Shown piece by piece: positions 1 to 8,321 of a DNA stretch of 26,710 nt. The notes beneath the pieces are model-generated. The model was not told the origin of the DNA. It worked only from the letters and a program-made list of their open reading frames with translations, and made no database searches. Source of the DNA: Clostridia bacterium (GTDB taxonomy: Bacteria > Bacillota > Clostridia > TANB77 > CAG-508). Position 1 is the stretch's first letter, and each line of letters starts with the position of its first letter. The translations under genes were made by a program, and so were the position numbers. The DNA is taken from positions 1-26,710 of the forward strand of contig JAAVZQ010000073.1 in assembly GCA_022791735.1 (NCBI GenBank), read 5' to 3'.

Positions 1-1
1 A

Positions 2-51
2 AAAAGTGTCACATAGCAATTTGCAATTAGCATTTGACTATTGACACTTTT
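2..51. repeat. Inverted repeat, possible terminator at window edge
   Basis: A 10-base arm at 2-11 (AAAAGTGTCA) is perfectly complementary to 42-51 (TGACACTTTT), with a 30-base AT-rich spacer. It could be a bidirectional terminator or the edge of a foldback element. The upstream neighbour lies outside the window, so its role is inferred. The rest of 52-137 shows no gene. Confidence 0.4.
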
Positions 52-137
52 AGAATTTTATAATTTATTTATATTAACTTATTTTTAATATCACAAATAA
101 ACCAATATAGTATAATTTTTTAAAAACTCTAAAATTA

Positions 138-419
138 TCAATGCCTTGCTATGTAATCTTTTAATTGAGATAACGGATATTTGTTTCTCAAATCATTCAC
201 ATAAAAATAATCGTGTTCATTAAAGAATAAATAAAGATTATTTTTAATCACTAATCTATGGGGCTCTACATATGCTAAATTGCTATGTTCAATAACTCTT
301 AATGAGCCTTGATAAATTTTAGGTTTTTCCTTTCCTTTTAGTTTTAATTGGCACGCCCACTCAATTTTAGAATTTAGTTCTTTACTAATATTGATTTGTT
401 TCTTGATTATGTTTAACAT
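138..419 (-). CDS. Small hypothetical protein, 93 aa
   Basis: I do not recognise this family. I chose the start at 419 because AAAGGTG lies seven bases upstream on the minus strand; an in-frame ATG at 446 lacks such a site. The 93-residue product is soluble, begins MLNIIKKQINIS, is rich in Lys, Leu and Tyr, and has no signal peptide, membrane segment or Cys cluster. The middle and C-terminal parts alternate hydrophobic residues (AYVEPHRLVIKNNLYLFF), suggesting a small beta-rich fold. It lies just downstream of tRNA-Tyr, separated by the tRNA terminator at 459-486. It contains no in-frame CGG. That it is a real gene rests on length, ribosome binding site and local codon use only. Confidence 0.6.
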   Translation of the reverse strand: MLNIIKKQINISKELNSKIEWACQLKLKGKEKPKIYQGSLRVIEHSNLAYVEPHRLVIKNNLYLFFNEHDYFYVNDLRNKYPLSQLKDYIARH

Positions 420-458
420 AATATCACACCTTTCTGAAAATTTCAATACTTAGGCACG

Positions 459-486
459 AAAAAAATCGACCTTTTACAGTCGATTT
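459..486 (-). terminator. Terminator of tRNA-Tyr
   Basis: On the minus strand AAATCGAC (486-479) pairs with GTCGATTT (470-463) around an 8-base loop and runs into a T-tract (464-459). It lies about 35 bases past the 3' end of tRNA-Tyr, as expected for its intrinsic terminator. Confidence 0.75.
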
Positions 487-522
487 AATCGTTTTTTCGT
501 CTGGTGCGACGATATTATCCTT

Positions 523-608
523 TGGTGGGCAGGGTTGGATTCGAACCAACGTACGCTCTCGCGGCCAGATTTACAGTCTGGTGCCATTAACCACTCGACC
601 ACCTACCC
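523..608 (-). tRNA. tRNA-Tyr (GUA)
   Basis: On the minus strand the acceptor arm GGGTAGG (608-602) pairs with CCTGCCC, followed by ACCA, so CCA is encoded (525-523). The anticodon loop CTGTAAA sits in the stem CAGA/TCTG and gives anticodon GTA, which reads Tyr UAU/UAC. A long variable arm and the TTCGAAT T-loop mark it as a class II tRNA, as expected for bacterial tRNA-Tyr. Its length of 86 including CCA is normal. The gene has its own near-consensus promoter and terminator. Confidence 0.95.
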
Positions 609-630
609 AAATATTCTTACAACGCAATTA

Positions 631-659
631 ATTATAATATTTTTTTTTATGCCTGTCAA
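631..659 (-). promoter_or_regulatory. Sigma-A promoter for tRNA-Tyr
   Basis: On the minus strand TTGACA (659-654) and TATAAT (636-631) are separated by exactly 17 bases, a perfect consensus. Transcription would start about 16 bases upstream of the mature tRNA 5' end. Confidence 0.85.
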
Positions 660-699
660 TACAAAATACAAAACTTTTCAAAAAAATTTTTTCATTGGC

Positions 700-728
700 T
701 TGCAAAAATTATAAACATAGTGTATAAT
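700..728 (+). promoter_or_regulatory. Promoter candidate upstream of rsmD
   Basis: TTGCAA (700-705), a 17-base spacer and TATAAT (723-728) fit a sigma-A promoter, leaving a leader of about 105 bases before rsmD. A second candidate lies nearer the gene: TTGACT (791-796), a 16-base spacer and TAAAAT (813-818). Confidence 0.55.
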
Positions 729-840
729 AAATTCCTATATACATAATATTACAGATGTATTAAGTTTCTATTACATTTTTGTAAATACTATTGACTTATA
801 AAATAAATCTAATAAAATATAAAGTGAGTTAAGAGGACAG

Positions 841-1393
841 ATGAGAATTATAAGTGGTAAAGCAAGACGGAACAAAATTAGATACATTGAGTGGTGAAGA
901 CACGAGACCTACATTAGATAGAGTTAAAGAAGCATTATTCAATATAATACAAAGTTACATATATGATGCAAAAGTTTTAGACTTATTTTCTGGAAGTGGA
1001 GCATTAGCAATAGAAAGCATTAGTAGAGGCGCTAAATATGCGATCTCTTGTGATAATTCAAAAAAAGCAATACAAATCATAAAAACAAATATACAAAAAT
1101 GTCATTTTACAGAAGAAATAGAGGTTATAAATAAGGACTATAAGAAAACATTAGAAGATATGAAGGACAAGAAGTTTGATATTATTTTCTTGGATCCTCC
1201 TTATAAAACAGATTTTGGAATAGATGCAATAGAAATTATCATGAAAAACAATATGCTTGAAGAAGAAGGAATAGTCGTATTTGAAACTGACAGAGAAAAT
1301 GAATACATAGATAGCATAAAAGAATATGCAAATGTTCTTAATGTAAGAAAGTATGGACGTGTAAAACTTGTTTTCGTAGGTCGAAAGGAGTAA
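841..1393 (+). CDS. rsmD: 16S rRNA (guanine966-N2)-methyltransferase RsmD, read through one CGG recoding site
   Basis: RsmD methylates G966 of 16S rRNA in the small subunit using S-adenosylmethionine. The ATG at 841 follows AAGAGGACAG and starts with the family hallmark MRIISGKARG, but the Gly10 codon appears as CGGA: an in-frame CGG at 868-870. Skipping the C restores the frame, giving MRIISGKARGTKL, then TRPTLDRVKEALFNII, the SAM-binding motif LDLFSGSGALAIE and the catalytic motif LDPPY. The recoded product is 183 aa, the normal family length. Without recoding, translation from 841 would fail within a few codons; a GTG at 854 is in the downstream frame but lacks the conserved start. The coiled-coil gene follows nine bases after the stop, suggesting cotranscription. 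Confidence 0.93.
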
Positions 1394-1402
1394 ATGTAAT
1401 TT

Positions 1403-1873
1403 ATGGAAATATTTACATTATTAGAAACATTGGAAGAAACAATAGAAAATGCAAGAAAAATGCCTTTGACAAATAAGGGTATTGTTGATAAAGACGAATT
1501 ATTAGATTTAATAAAAGAAATTAGAATAAAACTTCCAGAGGAATTGAAACAAGCTAAATGGGTAAAAGAGGAAAGAACAAGAATACTTATTGAAGCCCAA
1601 AAAGAAGCAGATGATATTGTAAAAGAAGCAGAAAATAGAATTATTGCTATGATAGATGAGCATGAAATAACCAAAAAAGCATATGCACAAAAAGCAGAAA
1701 TTATAGAAACAGCAAACGAAATGGCAAGAGAAATATCAAATGGAGCAAAAGAACATGCTGAGGAGTTAAACAGACGTACAAACGAATATGCAGATGAATT
1801 ACTTGGAAGAATAGAAGATTTACTAGAAGAAACATTAGATACAGTAAAAAGTAACAGAGATGAATTAAAATAG
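1403..1873 (+). CDS. Coiled-coil protein of unknown function, 156 aa
   Basis: The protein is almost wholly alpha-helical and highly charged. From about residue 50 on it carries long heptad-like stretches rich in Glu, Lys and Ala (for example RILIEAQKEADDIVKEAENR), resembling the stalks of ATP synthase b subunits or DivIVA-type proteins, but it lacks the membrane anchor of the former and the Gly/Pro-containing N-terminal signature of the latter. Translation starts at 1403 after AAAGGAG, with a long spacer of about 12 bases. It lies just behind rsmD and ends in a tandem terminator, so rsmD and this gene probably form one operon. It contains no in-frame CGG. A scaffold or cell-envelope role is possible, but nothing in the sequence proves it. 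Confidence 0.75.
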   Translation: MEIFTLLETLEETIENARKMPLTNKGIVDKDELLDLIKEIRIKLPEELKQAKWVKEERTRILIEAQKEADDIVKEAENRIIAMIDEHEITKKAYAQKAEIIETANEMAREISNGAKEHAEELNRRTNEYADELLGRIEDLLEETLDTVKSNRDELK

Positions 1874-1902
1874 GGCTTTTAAAAATAAAGCCTATTTTTT
1901 TT
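1869..1902 (+). terminator. Intrinsic terminator after the rsmD operon
   Basis: AATAGGGCTTT pairs with AAAGCCTATT around a short AT loop and is followed by eight or nine T residues. A second hairpin (GCTCAAAT at 1903-1910 with ATTTGAGC at 1918-1925, then ATTTTTA) follows at once, making a tandem terminator. Confidence 0.85.
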
Positions 1903-1912
1903 GCTCAAATTC

Positions 1913-1941
1913 TTGTAATTTGAGCATTTTTAATATATAAT
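1913..1941 (+). promoter_or_regulatory. Promoter candidate for hisS
   Basis: TTGTAA (1913-1918), a 17-base spacer and TATAAT (1936-1941) lie 43 bases upstream of hisS. The -35 box overlaps the second terminator hairpin. No T-box motif is visible in the short leader. Confidence 0.5.
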
Positions 1942-1983
1942 AAAACACAGATTTTAGAATGAGAAAAAGGAAGGTATTAGAAT

Positions 1984-3300
1984 ATGGACAAAAACAAAGT
2001 AGAACCAAAAACTTTACCAGGATTTATGGAGTTATTGCCAAGTGACCAGATAGAGTTTAATAGTATAAAGGAGAAAATACAAAAATCATATGAGAAATTT
2101 GGTTTTTTGCCACTTGATACTCCAATAATTGAAGCATCAGAAGTACTTCTTGCAAAGGCAGGGGGGGAAACAGAAAAACAGATTTATAGATTTAATAAAG
2201 GTGATAATGATTTATCACTTAGATTTGATTTGACAGTTCCTCTTGCAAAATATGTAGCAGCAAATTTTGGAGAACTAAGCTTTCCTTTTAGAAGATATCA
2301 AATAGGCAAGGTTTATAGAGGCGAAAAAGCACAAGCAGGACGTTTCCGTGAATTTTATCAATGTGATATAGATATAATTGGTGATGGAAGTTTAAGTATT
2401 ATGAATGACGCAGAAATCCCAAGTGTAATCTATTCTACATTTAAAAGTCTAGGTTTTGAGGATTTTACAATATGTATAAATAACAGAAAAATACTTAATG
2501 GATTGTTTAAATCACTAGATTTAGAAGAAAAATCAGGGGATATTTTAAGAGTAATCGATAAAATAGAAAAAATAGGAAAAGAAAATGTTATAAAAGAACT
2601 TGAAGATGAAGGTGTAGAAAAAGCAAAAATAGAAAAAATTATAAGCTTTATTGAAATAGAGGGAGATACAGATGGAAAAATAGCAGAATTAAATAAACTT
2701 GGAATTACTGAACCAGTTTTTGTAGAAGGTGTTTCAGAGCTTGAACAAGTTGTAAAAATGATAAGAACATATAAAGTACCAGATAAGAATTTTAAAGTAG
2801 ATTTAACAATTGCAAGAGGTCTAGATTACTATACAGGTACAGTATATGAAACATTTTTAGATAATTACAAAAAACTTGGAAGTGTATGTTCAGGTGGAAG
2901 GTATGAAAACCTAGCAGAGTATTATACAGATAAAAAGCTTCCAGGAGTAGGTATTTCTATTGGGCTTACAAGATTTTTCTATCAAATGAAAAAGGAAAAT
3001 ATTTTAAAAGATGAACCAAAAGCAATTTCTAAAATTTTAGTTGCTACTATGTCAGAAGAAAATATAGAATATGCAATTGGTGTTGCTGAAGCTATAAGGA
3101 ATGCAGGAATAAACGTAGAGACTTCACTTGGAGATAAAAAGATAAAAGCAAAATTTAAATATGCTGACAAATTACAAATTCCTTATGTTGCAGTAATTGG
3201 AGAGGAAGAAGTAAACCAAAATCAAATTAGTTTAAAAAATATGCAAACAGGTGAGCAGGAGACTTTAAGTATAGATGAGGTCATAGAGAAAATCAAATAA
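1984..3300 (+). CDS. hisS: Histidyl-tRNA synthetase
   Basis: HisRS charges tRNA-His with histidine in the cytosol. The 438-residue protein has the class II core: motif 1 region with LPGFMELLP near the N-terminus, an ATP/His-site segment around LSLRFDLTVPLAKYVA, motif 2 (FRRYQIGKVYRGEKAQ), the histidine-specific ARGLDYYTGTVYE, and motif 3 (GVGISIGLTRFF). A C-terminal anticodon-binding domain (KILVATMSEENIEYAIGVAE to the end) follows. Length fits the family. The start follows AAGGAAGG. It contains no in-frame CGG, so it reads conventionally. The pheS start lies 16 bases after the stop, suggesting a shared transcript of aminoacyl-tRNA synthetase genes. Confidence 0.96.
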   Translation: MDKNKVEPKTLPGFMELLPSDQIEFNSIKEKIQKSYEKFGFLPLDTPIIEASEVLLAKAGGETEKQIYRFNKGDNDLSLRFDLTVPLAKYVAANFGELSFPFRRYQIGKVYRGEKAQAGRFREFYQCDIDIIGDGSLSIMNDAEIPSVIYSTFKSLGFEDFTICINNRKILNGLFKSLDLEEKSGDILRVIDKIEKIGKENVIKELEDEGVEKAKIEKIISFIEIEGDTDGKIAELNKLGITEPVFVEGVSELEQVVKMIRTYKVPDKNFKVDLTIARGLDYYTGTVYETFLDNYKKLGSVCSGGRYENLAEYYTDKKLPGVGISIGLTRFFYQMKKENILKDEPKAISKILVATMSEENIEYAIGVAEAIRNAGINVETSLGDKKIKAKFKYADKLQIPYVAVIGEEEVNQNQISLKNMQTGEQETLSIDEVIEKIK

Positions 3301-3315
3301 AGGAGACAAAAAGCT

Positions 3316-4345
3316 ATGAAAGAGAAGATTGAGAAGATTGAAAAAGAGGCTAAAGAAGCATTACAAAGCATTATAGATATGCAAGCTTTAAATGAAATTA
3401 AAATAAAATATCTAGGTAAGAAAAGTGAGCTTTCAAATGTATTAAAAGATATGGCAAGTCTTTCAAAAGAAGAAAGACCAATAATTGGAAGCTTAGCAAA
3501 TAGTATAAGAAAAGAAATAGAAGAAGCTATTTTTAAGAAAGAAAAAGAATTAGAAAAGATTGTACTTGCTAAAAAATTAGAGAGTGAAAAAATAGATGTT
3601 ACACTTCCAAGTACAAAAATAAAAACAGGTTCAAAACATCCAGTAAATAGTGTAATAGAAGAGATAGAGGATTTGTTTGTTTCAATGGGATATACAGTAG
3701 AAGAGGGGCCAGAACTTGAAACAGATAGATTTTGTTTTGAACTTTTGAATTTACCACAGGGACATCCAGCAAGAGATATGCAGGACAGTTTTTACATAAC
3801 AGAAGAGCATTTGCTTAGAACACAGACATCAGCAGTTCAAGCAAGAACAATGCTTGCAAATGAGGAGAAGTCTCCAATAAGGATGATTTGTCCAGGTAAG
3901 ACTTATAGAAGAGAAGATGATGCAACACATTCACACCAATTTACACAAGCAGAAGGCTTAGTAATAGATGAAAATATTTCACTTGCAGACCTTAAAGGAA
4001 CTCTTGAAATATTTGCTAGAAAAATTATTGGTGAGAATTCAAAATTAAGATTTAGACCTAGCTACTTCCCATTTACTGAACCATCTTATGAAGTAGATGT
4101 ATCATGTTTTAAGTGTGGTGGAAAAGGTTGCAACTTGTGCAAACAAACAGGCTGGATTGAGATACTTCGGTTCTGGAATGGTTCACCCAAATGTGCTTAG
4201 AATGTGCGGATATGATCCTGACAAATATTCAGGATTTGCGTTTGGAGTGGGATTAGAGAGAATTGCGATGTTTAAGTATGGTATACCAGATATGCGTTAT
4301 TTGTATGCGAATGATGTGAGGTTTTTAAGTCAATTTAATAGATAA
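3316..4345 (+). CDS. pheS: Phenylalanyl-tRNA synthetase alpha subunit, one CGG recoding site
   Basis: PheS carries the class II catalytic core of the heterotetrameric PheRS. The ATG follows AAAGGAG with good spacing. The N-terminal coiled coil (residues 1-90) is followed by KHPVNSVIEEIEDLFVSMG, motif 2 (GKTYRREDDATHSHQFTQAE) and a Cys-rich CFKCGGKGCNLC segment. The conserved motif 3 stretch EILGSGMVHPNVL breaks at an in-frame CGG (4168-4170): the Gly285 codon appears as CGGT. Unrecoded reading gives RFWNGSPKCA and stops at 4200. Skipping the C continues through RMCGYDPDKYSGFAFGVG to a 342-aa protein, the expected size. The unshifted product would lack motif 3 and be inactive, so recoding would be needed for this essential enzyme. 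Confidence 0.94.
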
Positions 4346-4349
4346 ATAA

Positions 4350-4523
4350 TGAAATATAAATTAAATTTTCAAAAATGCTCGTTCAAGCTAATTTTCGTAG
4401 AAATTCTAAATCCATTTTATGGCACCCTTCCACAGGTATGTGAACTCTTTCCATAAAATGAATTAAGAATTTCTAAGCTCAATTACTTTCAATACGCTTT
4501 TTTCAAATTTAATTTATATTTCA
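4350..4523. repeat. Foldback element with perfect 19-bp inverted ends between pheS and pheT
   Basis: The arm at 4350-4368 (TGAAATATAAATTAAATTT) is perfectly complementary to 4505-4523. Inside, 4399-4422 (including CCATTTTATGG) pairs almost perfectly with 4451-4474 (including CCATAAAATG) around a small centre. The whole 174-bp unit would form one long hairpin in DNA or RNA. It has no coding capacity. It looks like a MITE-type insertion or a structured RNA; no clear target-site duplication was found. Confidence 0.75.
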
Positions 4524-4538
4524 AAGTAATAGTTACAG

Positions 4539-4600
4539 TTTACAGCTAATTAAGTTTAGATATTTGCACAGACTTTGAGTTAGATGTAGCTGTGATTTGT
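4539..4600. repeat. Probable shortened relic of the 9005/17569 repeat family
   Basis: ACAGCTA (4542-4548) and TAGCTGT (4587-4593) form inverted ends like the TTCACAGCT/AGCTGTGAA ends of the copies at 9005 and 17569. The right end (GCACAGACTTTGAGTTAG...AGCTGTGA) resembles the right end at 9195-9222 (GCGCGGACTTTGGGTTTC...AGCTGTGA). The interior of about 150 bases is missing. The relation is inferred by eye. Confidence 0.5.
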
Positions 4601-4639
4601 AAAGCAAAAATACTAAATCATAGAAATGAGGATGAATAT

Positions 4640-7010
4640 ATGAAATTAAGTAAAAATTTTGTAAAAGATTATATTGATATAGATGTTGATATAAAAACGC
4701 TTGCTGAGGATATGACAGATGCTGGAAATGAATATGATGAGGCCGGAAAGTTGATTAATGCGACAAACCTTATTATTGGAGAAGTTAAAACTTGTGAAAT
4801 GCATCCAGATTCAGACCATTTACATGTTTGTACAGTTGATATTGGAAAAGAAGTATTAAATATTGTATGTGGTGCACCGAATGTGGCAAAAGGTCAAAAG
4901 GTAATTGTTGCTCAAAATGGAGCAGAGCTTCCAGGCGGAATAAAGATAAAAAAAGGTATGATAAGAGGGCAAGAGTCTAATGGTATGATTTGCTCTTTAT
5001 CAGAAATTGGAATTGATAGTAAGTTCCAAAGTGAGGAAGATAAAAAAGGTATACATGTTTTAGGTGATGATGCAAAACCTGGTGATGATCCAATAAAATA
5101 TATGGGACTAGATGATGAGGTTGTAGATTTTGAACTTACAGCAAATAGAGGAGATTTACTAAGTATACTTGGCATGGCTTATGAATTAGGTGCAATATAT
5201 GATAAAAAGGTAAAAGATATTGATTTATCTCATAAAGAAGAAAAAGAAAATATAAATGATAGTTTTAAATTAGATATTAAAACTAATAATTGCAAAATGT
5301 TTTTAGCCAAAAAGGCAATAAATGTAAATATAAAAGAAAGCCCAGATTTCATTAAGAATAGACTACTTGCAAGTGGAATAAGACCAATAAATAATGTAGT
5401 TGATATAAGCAACTATGTAATGCTTGAAACAGGTCAACCTTTGCATTTCTATGATGCTGATAGATTAAATGATAAAATAGAAGTGAGAATGGCACAAGAT
5501 AAAGAAAAGTTAACAACACTAGATGGTATAGATAGAGAATTATCAGAAAATGATATAGTTATTTCTGATGGTACAAGAGCAATAGGTCTTGCAGGTGTTA
5601 TGGGTGGACTTGATACTGAAATTGAGGAAAATACAAAAAATATAATTATAGAAGCTGCAATTTTCGATGGAGTAAAGGTAAGGATAACTTCTAAGAAGAT
5701 TGTAAGAAGTGAAGCAAGCAATCGTTTTGAAAAAGGCTTAGATTCAAATAGAACTTATATGGCAATTGAAAGGGCATGTGCTTTACTTGAAAAATATGCA
5801 GATGCAAAAATACTTTCTGGAACGGCAGTGTATGATAAGACTGAAAAAGAGGATAAGAAAATAGAGGTAACTCTTGAAAAGATAAATCGTATTCTTGGCT
5901 CAAATATATCATTAAATGAAGTTATAGATATTTTTAGAAGATTAGGATTTAAGGCAGAAGCAAAGGATGAAAATATAACTGTTACAGTGCCTAGAAGAAG
6001 AATAGATATAGACATAGCAGAAGATTTAATTGAAGAAGTAGGACGTATTTATGGTGTAAATCATATCGAAGGTAAACTTCCAAAAGTTCCTACAATTCCT
6101 GGAAAGTTCAATAGAGAATTAAGAAGCATTAGAAATAAAATGGTCGCTTTAGGCTTGAATGAAGTTTTATCTTATGTTTTGATAAATGATAAAGAGGTAA
6201 ATAGGTTCACAAATGATGAATTTGAAGCTGTGAAGTTATTAGATCCAATGAGTGAAGATAGAAATACTTTAAGATATACACCTATTACTTCTCTATTTAA
6301 GATATATGAGTATAATGTGGCTCATGGAAATAAGGATATATCTATATTTGAACTTGGAAAAGGATTTTTCAAAAGACAGGGAGAATATGGTGAAGAACTA
6401 AAACTTTGTATACTTATGACAGGTGAGTTCTACACTGGTATAAATGAAAGAAGAGCTGTTGATTTCTATATAATTAAAGGTATTATTGAGGAGATGCTAA
6501 ATAGCCAAGGCTATGAAAACAGATATAGTTTTGTAGTACCAAAGACTGCCATAACTGAATTACATCCTGGTCAAACAGCTGATATTATTGTAAATGGAAA
6601 AGCTATTGGAGTTATTCGGAAAAGTTCATCCAGAGCTTACAGAAAACGCCGTATTTGTAGCTGAAATAAATATTGATAAATTACAAGCAATTAATACAGG
6701 TAAACCAAAATACAAAGAAATATCAAAGTTCCCAATTGTAAAGAAGGATATAGCTTTAGTTGTAGATAAAAATGTAGAGGCATTAGAGCTTGCTAAAACT
6801 ATAAAAAAGGCTTGTGGTGGAAATTTGAAGGATATAGAGGTATTTGATGTGTATGAAGGCAAAGGCATTGAAGATGGTAAAAAAAGTTTAGCATATTCTT
6901 TGACTTTTAGTTCTCAAGATAAGACATTAACTGATGATGAGATTAATCCACTTTTGGATAAGATTGTTGAAGCTACTGGAAAAGAATTTAAAGCAGAGCT
7001 TAGAAAGTAG
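4640..7010 (+). CDS. pheT: Phenylalanyl-tRNA synthetase beta subunit, one CGG recoding site
   Basis: PheT is the editing and tRNA-binding subunit of PheRS. I place the start at ATG 4640 after GAGGATGAATAT; a GTG at 4592 in the same frame lies inside a repeat relic. Domains in order are an N-terminal tRNA-binding OB fold (about residues 40-150, IIGEVKTCEMHPDSDHLHVC), the B3/B4 editing region (RPINNVVDISNYVMLETGQP), the B5 domain, a degenerate synthetase core, and a C-terminal FDX-ACB anticodon-binding domain (KFPIVKKDIALVVDK). An in-frame CGG at 6617-6619 interrupts the conserved GVIGKVHPEL, with Gly660 written CGGA. Without recoding the product ends at 6664 and loses the anticodon-binding domain. 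With it the protein is 789 aa, a normal length. Confidence 0.94.
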
Positions 7011-7029
7011 ACAGTTTAGATAAAATAAA

Positions 7030-7054
7030 AAGGGCTCCCATTCGGAGCCCCTTT
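7030..7054. terminator. Bidirectional terminator between pheT and the ROK-like gene
   Basis: GGGCTCC (7032-7038) pairs with GGAGCCC (7044-7050) around a five-base loop. It is flanked by A-run and T-run on opposite sides, so it can end both pheT and the convergent minus-strand gene. The minus-strand T-tract is the stronger. Confidence 0.85.
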
Positions 7055-7096
7055 TCAGTTTGCAATTAAATAGATAATTACAATGATAGGAAATGC

Positions 7097-8152
7097 TTAA
7101 AGACAGGAATAGTCCCAACCGTAGTATTGATACATTGCCATAATTGCAGTACCTTTACTTAGTGAATTGGGAAGCAGTTTTATCTCAGGGTTGTAATTGT
7201 TTGCCATGCATAAACTGATAATTTCCGCTTTTTGGAAGGATAAGAGGCTAAGAAGCTTGGAATTTTGATGTATTGTTTTTCCACTAATGTAAATCAAATC
7301 AGGTGTTAAAGGCACTATTAGAGCCTTAAGAATTTTGATGCATATTGATAGTAATTCGCTGTCAGCAATGTCATTTTTTACTAAAGCCTTTTTCTCATTT
7401 TTGTCAAGTATCCCTGAAAGATTTAAGGTTTGCATATTGTAACCACTGTGAACGGTGTTGAAAGATATTACTGATGCAAAACAGCCGTTGGGTTCGATAT
7501 TGAAATACAAGCTGTTGTAGCTTCTCCTTAGCATAGAAAATTCATTTGATACCAGCCCGCATATGGTATTGCGCTCTAAAAATAATGCTGTATCTTTTTG
7601 CATTTCACCAAAGTAACACAAGCAAAAAGCGTCAAAAGAATATGCACAATCTTCTTTGGGATATTCTACAAGAGAGAAGGTCCTATTTTTTAAATCTGCG
7701 TTATCAAAGGAAAAACATATTGCTTTGACAGGAAGAATAGATTGCACTGCCATAATTAACTCATTAATAAAAGTAGAGATGCTAATAAGTCCTGAACTAG
7801 AATAGTCAAAATTAATTTTACCATTGAACTCTTTGTGGCTAAAATTGGTTTTGGGTAATATATTTCCCCATGGAATTACCTTACAATCCAGCCCTACAAC
7901 GCAAAGTTCAATTTCGCCGTATGATATGCTAATTCCAATAAATGTAGCAAGCTTTTGATTGATAACTAATTTGCTAGTAATTACGTTTGCGTCGATTAAA
8001 TCCTGCTTAATTCTATCAGCCGTCGATCTAGAGGCGTTTAATACCCGTTTAACTTCTTCAATGTTCCTTTTGCTAAGGTTCTCAGATTGCAGAACACGTA
8101 AGAAGTCAAAGCGTTTGCTTATAAAGTCACGCTCATTAATAATGTCTGACAT
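7097..8152 (-). CDS. ROK/NagC-like transcriptional regulator with degenerate sugar-kinase fold
   Basis: The product is 351 aa from ATG 8152, chosen because AAAGGA lies ten bases upstream; 8194 is an alternative. Residues 12-70 look like a winged helix (LRVLQSENLSKRNIEEVKRV, then LNASRSTADRIKQDLI), as in ROK-family repressors that respond to sugars. The rest alternates beta and alpha segments like an actin-fold ROK domain (FIGISISYGEIELCVVGLD, LPVKAICFSFDNAD), but I see no zinc-binding Cys cluster or clear ATP motif, so it is probably regulatory only. Composition and codon choice differ from the neighbours (CAG, GCC and CTG occur). Its Arg36 codon is CGG (minus strand of 8045-8047) in an intact frame; skipping a base there gives an immediate stop. 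This marks it as likely acquired from elsewhere. Confidence 0.75.
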   Translation of the reverse strand: MSDIINERDFISKRFDFLRVLQSENLSKRNIEEVKRVLNASRSTADRIKQDLIDANVITSKLVINQKLATFIGISISYGEIELCVVGLDCKVIPWGNILPKTNFSHKEFNGKINFDYSSSGLISISTFINELIMAVQSILPVKAICFSFDNADLKNRTFSLVEYPKEDCAYSFDAFCLCYFGEMQKDTALFLERNTICGLVSNEFSMLRRSYNSLYFNIEPNGCFASVISFNTVHSGYNMQTLNLSGILDKNEKKALVKNDIADSELLSICIKILKALIVPLTPDLIYISGKTIHQNSKLLSLLSFQKAEIISLCMANNYNPEIKLLPNSLSKGTAIMAMYQYYGWDYSCL

Positions 8153-8203
8153 AAAAAGCATTCCTTTCATAAATTTATTTGCCATTTTCAGCATTCGTGG
8201 TCA

Positions 8204-8232
8204 ATTATATCAAATTTCTACAAGAAAGTCAA
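8204..8232 (-). promoter_or_regulatory. Sigma-A promoter of the ROK-like gene
   Basis: On the minus strand TTGACT (8232-8227), a 17-base spacer and TATAAT (8209-8204) precede the gene by about 50 bases. The divergent Fic promoter lies 34 bases away, so a regulator bound here could affect both. Confidence 0.8.
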
Positions 8233-8265
8233 TTTTATGTCTACATCTTTTTTGCGTATAAGCTA

Positions 8266-8294
8266 TTGCAATCTAATTGTAAATTATGTATAAT
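8266..8294 (+). promoter_or_regulatory. Sigma-A promoter of the Fic gene
   Basis: TTGCAA (8266-8271), a 17-base spacer and TATAAT (8289-8294) lie 27 bases upstream of the Fic start codon. The same TTGCAA -35 box recurs upstream of rsmD and of the S1 gene. Confidence 0.7.
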
Positions 8295-8321
8295 AAACAC
8301 ATATTCTAAATCATAGAATAT

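Noticed and set aside
1913..1983. T-box riboswitch before hisS
   Set aside because: The leader is too short after the promoter and has no AGGGUGGNACCGCG-like T-box core.
4592..4639. GTG 4592 as pheT start
   Set aside because: It lies inside the repeat relic and lacks the upstream GAGG found before ATG 4640.
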